Below, in pieces: positions 1 through 4,933 of a stretch of 7,767 nt of DNA. This DNA is from Planctomycetota bacterium (GTDB taxonomy: Bacteria; Planctomycetota; UBA8742; SKZP01): assembly GCA_007127275.1 (NCBI GenBank), contig SKZP01000126.1, forward strand, positions 1 through 7,767, read 5' to 3'. A model generated the notes under the pieces. The model had not been told where the DNA came from, searched no databases, and was given only the letters and a program-made list of their open reading frames with translations. Positions within the stretch are counted from its first letter, which is position 1. Each line of letters opens with the position of its first letter. The position numbers were made by a program, and so were the translations under genes.

Positions 1-126
1 AAACCCGTTCGCGCTCGGGATTCGTAATAAGCCCACGGGCTGCGGCCCGTGGGTCAATCCTCATTTTGACCCACGGGCCACAGCCGTGGGCTTGGAAAAT
101 TACGAATCCCAAACGCGACGTGGTTT
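1..126. repeat. Long imperfect palindrome with paired REP-like hairpins
   Basis: The stretch reads almost the same on both strands. The outer arms, 1-28 and 99-126, match at 23 of 28 positions when one is reverse-complemented, and the 12 innermost bases (GGGATTCGTAAT) are identical. The inner arms are 30-56 and about 66-93. Each inner arm is itself a hairpin: CCCACGGGC / GCCCGTGGG around a TGCG loop on the left, and CCCACGG / CCGTGGG around a 7-base loop on the right. Two REP-type hairpins in opposite orientation are the layout of a BIME, the kind of element spread by REP-associated tyrosine transposases (RAYT). No transposase is present here. The left end touches the window edge, so the true boundary is unknown. 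It could also work as a bidirectional terminator for a gene to the left, but no T-tract follows either stem. Confidence 0.8.
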
Positions 127-408
127 AGCAATTTAGGAATCCCGCTTCGGGGATATGCTCCGTCCTTCCGATCCCGAAGGTTTTCTTGAAGATGCTTGCA
201 CGTCGAGACCACACACGCTCGTTCGAATTGGAAACCAGCAGACGGTAGGCAAATCGACGCTTGGGTGTCAGATTGCGGGTGGGTTATGCCGTACCTTTAA
301 TGGAGCGGTGCAAGGCCGTTGCGTCCGTGCCGAGAACCGTTCAACGCTTCGGAAACCCACGTATGTCGGGGTTCACGATGCAGGTCCTGGCTGTTTGGCG
401 AACCGACC
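127..408. other. Noncoding upstream region of the sigma fusion gene
   Basis: This stretch of about 280 bases is less GC-rich than the flanking gene and contains no reading frame with recognisable protein character. It holds an imperfect third copy of the palindrome's GAATCCC motif (133-143), a small hairpin ATCCC-GCTTC-GGGGAT (139-154), two GGAAACC motifs (230-236 and 351-357), and the best sigma-70-like promoter candidate of the window (273-301). The leader from that promoter to the start codon would be about 100 bases. No Shine-Dalgarno sequence is visible before the ATG at 409. Confidence 0.5.
273..301 (+). promoter_or_regulatory. Candidate housekeeping promoter for the sigma fusion gene
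   Basis: TTGCGG (273-278) and TTTAAT (296-301) are separated by exactly 17 bases. The -10 matches TATAAT at 5 of 6 positions; the -35 matches TTGACA only at TTG. Transcription would start near 308, leaving about 100 bases of leader before the ATG at 409. This is a match by eye only. In a planctomycete-like host the consensus may differ. Confidence 0.35.
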
Positions 409-3400
409 ATGACGAGCGAGACGGATAGGTTGCTTGGCCATTTGCAGAAGCAGTGCGACCAACGGGCGCGCCGCCTTGCTCGCGGTTTGGCGTGGCATCC
501 GGAGGAAGCGGACGAGCTGGTGCACGAGGCCTATCTCGTCGCGGCGCGCAAGCCGAACGCGGTGCCGCTCGCTGCGCCGTGGCCGTGGTTTGCCAATGTG
601 ATCCTCGGCCTCGCCCGCAACCGTCGCCGGCGCCACGCGCGCGAAAAGGAGCGCACCGCAGTTGATGTGGAGCTTGACGAGCTCGCCGACCCGGCCGCCG
701 ACTTCGACCCGCTGCGCGCTGCGCAGGTAGCGGAGCTGATCGAGCGCCTCGCCGATGCGTTCGCTCAGTTGCCGGAGGCGCAGCGTGCCGCGCTCATATT
801 GCGACGCATCGACGGCTACAGCGCCAAGGAAGCCGCCGCGAAGTTGGGGATCGGTTCCGCGTTGGTCGACAAACACGTCTCACGCGGCACCAAGCGCCTG
901 CGCAAACTTCTCGGCCTCGACGCGACCGCCAAGGGCCACCAAACGCTCTTGCACAGCTTCGCCCTGCTCGGCAGTGCCGGAGTCTCCGGAGCCATCTCCA
1001 CAAGTGCAGCTGTTCGAACCACGTCGGGAAACGTGATCGCAAAAGGGGGGATCGTGATGGCCGCGATAGGCAATACAAAGAAGTTCGTTGCCGCCGGCGC
1101 CGCCGCCGTAGTTCTCTTGCTGTTGGCCGCCGGCGGCTGGCACGTGGCCTCATGGGATGGCGGGCGCACCAGCGACGACGACCCAGGCTCCGCGTCGCCC
1201 ACGGCAACGTTGCCTAGAGAGAAGGTCGATTCGAGCGCCAAAGAAACGAAGCCCTCGAACGAGGACCATGCACCGGCGGAGCCGAAGGCGAGCAGCCGAA
1301 CCCCCAAACCTGAACCGCCAACAAGCGAGGAGGCAAATGCAGAGGCCAACGACGCCACGGCGCCGCGAATCGTGGGGCGCGTCGTCGACGAGATGGGCGC
1401 TCCGGTCGTGGATGCCTCGGTGGAGATTCCGCCTCATCGCGAAGGGCGCGGCCGGTCCCGCGCTGGCGAACGGGTCGAGCAAGTCGACGTGACCGACTCG
1501 GCCGGTCGCTTTGCGGTGCCGGTTCGCGAACTAGCCAGTTGGCGACCCTTCCCACTGATCGTCGAGCCGCCCGACCCTTTGGGGCGCACGCATTTCAACT
1601 TGTCGTTGCTGCGCGGCGACACCGAACGCCAGCGAGAGTTCTTGCAAAGCGACGACGGCCGCGAATGGGACGTGGGCGCGTTGACGGTGCAACGGGCGGC
1701 CGGATTCGGGGGCCGGATCCTCGACGAGCACGGCGAGCCGGTTGCCGGGGCGCGCGTGTTGCTCGGCGTGGCCTCGCTTAAACTCGGGACGCATGCGGGC
1801 ATGCCTCGCAGGCGCCCCACCCTGTTCGAGTCGAGCCCGCAAACGACGAGCGACGACGACGGCCGCTACCGCTTCGACGGACTCGCCCCCGGTCGCATCG
1901 GCGTGACGGTTCGCGCCGTCGGCTACTTCGAAGCCCGCCACACCGACTTCGAGCTTACCGCTGGCGAACACCTCGACGGCGTCGACGTCGTCTTGAGCCG
2001 CTCGCCACGCATCGACGTCCGGGTCGTCGACGAAACAGGAGCCGCGATTGAAGGTGCCACGGTTCACTTGTTCTGGCGCAGCATCATCCGGGACAGCACG
2101 TCTCTCGAATATCGCAGCGACCGCCGGGCGCATACGGATCGCGACGGTCGTGCCGAGCTTCTCGAATTGCGTCGACCCTCGAGTGTGCAACTCCTTGCCG
2201 AGCATGACGGCTACTCGCCGAACTGGGTCCGACTGCGGGACTTGCAAGGGGAGGTGCTCGAAGTGGAATTGGCCCTCGAGCCCGCGTCCACACTCGTGAT
2301 GCGGTTGATCGACGCGGAAAGCGGCGAGCCGTTGTTCTCCCCCGAGGAGCCCACGCGGCGCGGTTGGACTCCGGCGTTTCCGGTTTGGATCGGCCCGAAC
2401 TCCGGGATGAGGGATCATCAAGTCGTGACGACGGAGCCCGACGGCACAATCCGTATTGCGCATCCACGGCCGGGAACGCATACGGTGGGGGTCTACGTAA
2501 CGAGTCACATGCCTTGGAGCAGTGAGGTCACGATTCCGAAAGGGGGCTCGGTCGATCTCGGCGAAATCCCGCTGCAGGCGGGGCCGATGTATCGTGTCGA
2601 GGTCGTCGACTCGCAAGGGGAGCCGATCGAAGGTGCGACCGTCTCGATTCAACCGCGCCGTGTCTCGCGCCGCTTGGATACGGTGCAGACCGACGCGGCG
2701 GGCATGGCAAAGCTGGGGCCGATCGGCACGTCGTGGGTCGGCTTGACCGTGACGCATCCCGCGTATCGAAGGTATAGCGAGCGGGGCTTGCAGAACGAGC
2801 CGTCCGCCGAGCCGGTGCAACTGCGCGCCGTCCTTACGCCGCTGAGCGAAGTCCGTGGGGTGTTGTACGGCCTCGACGGCGAACCGCTCGCGGAACAACG
2901 CATCGCGCTCGCCACCTCCAATGGTGTCACCCGGCACAGAACCTGGACCGACGAGGAGGGACGCTTTCGCATCGAGCAAGTCTCGCCGGGGAGATACCGC
3001 TTCTGGGTGAGGCAACGCAACGAGCAGGATCGCGTCGTCGGCGAAAGTCGCGACCACTGGTTCGAGATAGGCGCAGAGGAGGTGGCCGAACATGACGTGT
3101 ACCTACAACCTCCGGCGCACCCGACGCTCACCGGCACGCTACGCTACGAAAACGGCGGTGTCGCGGCGAATATGCCGCTTGCCTGGGTAGAACGAGGCGG
3201 CGAGCGCATCGTCGAGCAAACCACGACCGACTCGCAAGGTCGCTTCGAATTCTGGAACTCTCGCCGCATACGAGGCGGGAATACCGTACGCTTCCGCGCC
3301 AAGGTCGAGCCGGAGCGCAATGTCACGTTCGGTTTTGTGATCCGCAACGACATCGAGCCGTTCGACTTCGACGGCGGTTACGATCTCGGCGAGGTGCCAT

Positions 3401-3945
3401 TGCCGCCGCTGGAGCACGAAACGCGAACCGCGCTTCGGCTTACTGCGCGGGGCGGACTCGCCACACCCGTTCCAGTGAAGATCGAAGTCTACGGCGATTC
3501 GGAACAAGTCGTGCGGCACAAACGCGTCGCAAGCGAGGCGCACGTCGAGGACTTGCCACCCGGCTTGCTTCGGCTCACCGTCGACGACGCGGACTTTCCG
3601 TATATGCGCCGCAGGATCGAGCACGACGACCCAAACGAGCCGGCCGAGGCGACGCTGCTCGCGATGCCGCACACTTCGGTGACGTTTCGCGTTGAACTCG
3701 CTTCGAGTGAAACCACGAGTTCATGGGGGCGCATATCGATCCGCACCCATTGCCCTCGGTACGACTTCTCCGGTCCGCGAACGCAAGTGGCACGCGACGT
3801 CGTCGGTGTCTCCCTGCCGAGGCTCGCTGTCGGCGTCGAATACACGGCGACCATAGCCACGCGCGGCTACCGCAACAAAGTGATTCGCTTCACCCCCGAG
3901 CCCGGCGACGAGCAAATCATTGAGGTAACGCTCGAGCCCGAATAG
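409..3945 (+). CDS. ECF-type sigma factor fused through one TM helix to periplasmic carboxypeptidase-regulatory-like beta repeats
   Basis: This is a protein of 1178 residues. Residues 5-75 look like sigma region 2 (ADELVHEAYLVAAR, then PWPWFANVILGLARNRRRR). Residues 115-168 look like region 4 with its helix-turn-helix (LPEAQRAALILRRIDGYSAK, then a GIGSALVDKHVSRGTKRLRK helix). A normal ECF sigma ends near here. Residues 226-246 form one hydrophobic helix (AAVVLLLLAAGG) with KK just before it and acidic residues after it, which predicts N-terminus in the cytoplasm and C-terminus out. Residues 250-320 are a Pro/Ser/Glu/Lys-rich linker. About six CarboxypepD_reg-like units follow, starting near 321, 433, 535, 728, 815 and 907, each with a (V/I)VDExGxPVxGAxV-type opening and usually a TDxxGRF-type strand. 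More degenerate beta domains lie at 624-720 and 1005-1178. Region 2 starts right after the ATG at 409; the in-frame TTG at 319 only adds 30 unrelated residues. The likely role is an envelope sensor that directs transcription. No separate anti-sigma gene is adjacent. The junction contains an A4G6 run, described separately. Confidence 0.92.
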   Translation: MTSETDRLLGHLQKQCDQRARRLARGLAWHPEEADELVHEAYLVAARKPNAVPLAAPWPWFANVILGLARNRRRRHAREKERTAVDVELDELADPAADFDPLRAAQVAELIERLADAFAQLPEAQRAALILRRIDGYSAKEAAAKLGIGSALVDKHVSRGTKRLRKLLGLDATAKGHQTLLHSFALLGSAGVSGAISTSAAVRTTSGNVIAKGGIVMAAIGNTKKFVAAGAAAVVLLLLAAGGWHVASWDGGRTSDDDPGSASPTATLPREKVDSSAKETKPSNEDHAPAEPKASSRTPKPEPPTSEEANAEANDATAPRIVGRVVDEMGAPVVDASVEIPPHREGRGRSRAGERVEQVDVTDSAGRFAVPVRELASWRPFPLIVEPPDPLGRTHFNLSLLRGDTERQREFLQSDDGREWDVGALTVQRAAGFGGRILDEHGEPVAGARVLLGVASLKLGTHAGMPRRRPTLFESSPQTTSDDDGRYRFDGLAPGRIGVTVRAVGYFEARHTDFELTAGEHLDGVDVVLSRSPRIDVRVVDETGAAIEGATVHLFWRSIIRDSTSLEYRSDRRAHTDRDGRAELLELRRPSSVQLLAEHDGYSPNWVRLRDLQGEVLEVELALEPASTLVMRLIDAESGEPLFSPEEPTRRGWTPAFPVWIGPNSGMRDHQVVTTEPDGTIRIAHPRPGTHTVGVYVTSHMPWSSEVTIPKGGSVDLGEIPLQAGPMYRVEVVDSQGEPIEGATVSIQPRRVSRRLDTVQTDAAGMAKLGPIGTSWVGLTVTHPAYRRYSERGLQNEPSAEPVQLRAVLTPLSEVRGVLYGLDGEPLAEQRIALATSNGVTRHRTWTDEEGRFRIEQVSPGRYRFWVRQRNEQDRVVGESRDHWFEIGAEEVAEHDVYLQPPAHPTLTGTLRYENGGVAANMPLAWVERGGERIVEQTTTDSQGRFEFWNSRRIRGGNTVRFRAKVEPERNVTFGFVIRNDIEPFDFDGGYDLGEVPLPPLEHETRTALRLTARGGLATPVPVKIEVYGDSEQVVRHKRVASEAHVEDLPPGLLRLTVDDADFPYMRRRIEHDDPNEPAEATLLAMPHTSVTFRVELASSETTSSWGRISIRTHCPRYDFSGPRTQVARDVVGVSLPRLAVGVEYTATIATRGYRNKVIRFTPEPGDEQIIEVTLEPE
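1041..1059 (+). promoter_or_regulatory. Internal purine run (SD-like / possible slippage site) with TGATG
   Basis: AAAAGGGGGG (1041-1050) lies 6 bases before an in-frame ATG (1057-1059, residue 217 of the fusion), just upstream of the membrane helix. The spacing suits a ribosome binding site, so an internal start could make a 962-residue membrane/periplasmic protein without the sigma part. The ATG overlaps a TGA in the next frame (1055-1057). With one G fewer, the sigma part would end at that TGA after 215 residues and the downstream part would start by coupling. Both readings are inference from the bases; use of either is not shown. Confidence 0.4.
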
Positions 3946-4050
3946 CGAAGCGCCCCAGCCGTGGCAGACGGTTCACCGCAGGGACATGCGCTCCTCGCGA
4001 GGAAGCTCGGCGCGGATTCCTTCATGGCTCAACGATTTTTTCGGTTTTGT

Positions 4051-4071
4051 GCATGGCCATGCCCGTATTAT
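4051..4071 (+). promoter_or_regulatory. Candidate promoter -10 with 12-base palindrome upstream of the methyltransferase
   Basis: The sequence is locally AT-rich after the sigma fusion ends (ATTTTTTCGGTTTTG, 4035-4049). TATTAT at 4066-4071 matches the -10 consensus at 5 of 6 positions. No good -35 lies 16-18 bases upstream. A perfect 12-base palindrome, GCATGGCCATGC (4051-4062), sits just before the -10, where a repressor or activator dimer could bind. A start near 4078 would give about 30 bases of leader before the ATG at 4109. Weak evidence overall. Confidence 0.25.
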
Positions 4072-4108
4072 CGCGTGGCTGTTCACTGTGTGGCCGAGAG
4101 AACCGGAG

Positions 4109-4879
4109 ATGTTGATTGTGGATGCGCGCGGCGAGTTTGAGGAACAGCGGCGAGTCTACGAGGATCGCGCCGAGCTGTACGACCTGATTTATCGCGGGAA
4201 GGATTATGCGGCCGAGGCCGAGGTCGTGCGCGACCTGCTGGCGCGCAACGGCGTTGGCGAGGGTGCGGACGTGGTGGAAGCCGCCTGCGGCACCGGCAGC
4301 TACCTGCTGCACCTCCAGCACATTTATCGCGTCCGCGGGTTCGATGTGAGCCCGGCAATGCTGAAGCTGGCACGGCAAAAGCTCGGCGAGGCGGTGGAGC
4401 TGTTCACGGCGGATATGCGCACCTTCAGCCTCGACGAGCCTTGCGACGGAATTGTCTGTCTGTTCTCCTCGATCGGCTACCTGCCGGATGTGGCGGCGCT
4501 CGAAGAAGCGGCAACCGCCTTTTGGCGCGCTCTGCGCCCCGGCGGGGTCTTGCTGATCGACCCGTGGGTTGAGCCGGAGGCGTGGCGGGAAGGTCACGCC
4601 TTCGCCCAGGCCGAGCGCGACGAAGAGTCGGGGCTCCAGGCGTGCCGCGCGGTGGTGTCGCGTTCGCAAGGCGCCCGCAGCATCCTCGACTTTCACTGGC
4701 TCGTCGCTGTGCCGCATCAAGGCGTGGAGCATTTCACGGAGCGCCACGTGCTGACGATGTTTTCGCGCGAGACTTTCCGTGAGGTGCTCACGGGTGCGGG
4801 CTTCGAATGCGACCTGCTCGAGGAAGCGCTGCGCCCCGGCCGCCGCTTCATCGCTTGCCGCAAGCCGCCAAAGCGGTAG
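4109..4879 (+). CDS. Class I SAM-dependent methyltransferase, DesVI/TylM1-like (amino-sugar N,N-dimethyltransferase type)
   Basis: This soluble enzyme of 256 residues is predicted to transfer methyl from S-adenosylmethionine. Visible motifs are YDLIYRGKDYAAEA (residues 24-37), the SAM-binding loop EAACGTGSYL (57-66), the acidic end of strand 2 in GFDVSPAMLKLAR (77-89), ADMRTF (101-106), FSSIGYL (119-125) and LRPGGVLLIDPW (142-153). The combination of GKDYAAEA, CGTG, FSS(I/V)GYL and PGGV...PW, together with the C-terminal HFxxxHxLTxF-like segment, is that of the DesVI/TylM1 family. Those enzymes dimethylate a dTDP-3-amino-6-deoxysugar. Length and domain order are normal for the family. No sugar-nucleotide genes are in view, so the real substrate may be different. 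I start at 4109 because it leaves the family's usual 20-25 residues before YDLIY and has GAGAG (4096-4100) upstream. An in-frame ATG at 3986 would add 41 residues encoded by AT-richer, promoter-like DNA. Confidence 0.92.
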   Translation: MLIVDARGEFEEQRRVYEDRAELYDLIYRGKDYAAEAEVVRDLLARNGVGEGADVVEAACGTGSYLLHLQHIYRVRGFDVSPAMLKLARQKLGEAVELFTADMRTFSLDEPCDGIVCLFSSIGYLPDVAALEEAATAFWRALRPGGVLLIDPWVEPEAWREGHAFAQAERDEESGLQACRAVVSRSQGARSILDFHWLVAVPHQGVEHFTERHVLTMFSRETFREVLTGAGFECDLLEEALRPGRRFIACRKPPKR

Positions 4880-4933
4880 CCAATCGCCGCGCGCGGGTCG
4901 CACCGTCGGATCAAGCAGCGACTTCGAGCGAGG

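Noticed and set aside
1..126. CRISPR repeat or tRNA-like structure at the left edge
   Set aside because: There are only two inverted hairpin copies with no spacers, and no cloverleaf or conserved T-loop motif is present.
319..408. Longer start of the sigma fusion at TTG 319
   Set aside because: It adds 30 residues with no similarity to sigma region 2 and has no well-spaced ribosome binding site; the ATG at 409 fits ECF sigma N-termini.
155..412. 85-codon plus-strand frame whose TGA overlaps the sigma gene's ATG (ATGA)
   Set aside because: The overlap looks like coupling, but the translation is cysteine- and arginine-rich with no recognisable domain, the codon pattern differs from the flanking genes, and the best promoter candidate (273-301) lies inside it. 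Kept only as a remote leader-peptide possibility.
1531..3093. 520-codon minus-strand frame opposite the beta-repeat region
   Set aside because: The plus strand has clear repeated domains here. Long antisense frames are expected in GC-rich codons, and the translation shows no domain.
3992..4003. Palindrome TCCTCGCGAGGA as terminator of the sigma fusion gene
   Set aside because: It has no usable loop and no adjacent T-run; the T6 at 4036-4041 is over 30 bases away.
3986..4108. N-terminal extension of the methyltransferase from ATG 3986
   Set aside because: The 41 extra residues are outside the family, the DNA is AT-richer and promoter-like, and the purine stretch before 3986 is too close to the start.
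4022..4903. 293-codon minus-strand frame opposite the methyltransferase
   Set aside because: It is a mirror of a gene with intact catalytic motifs and has no recognisable motifs of its own.
4880..4933. Intrinsic terminator between the convergent genes
   Set aside because: A CCGCGCGCGG palindrome (4887-4896) exists but no T-tract follows on either strand, so a rho-independent terminator is not supported.
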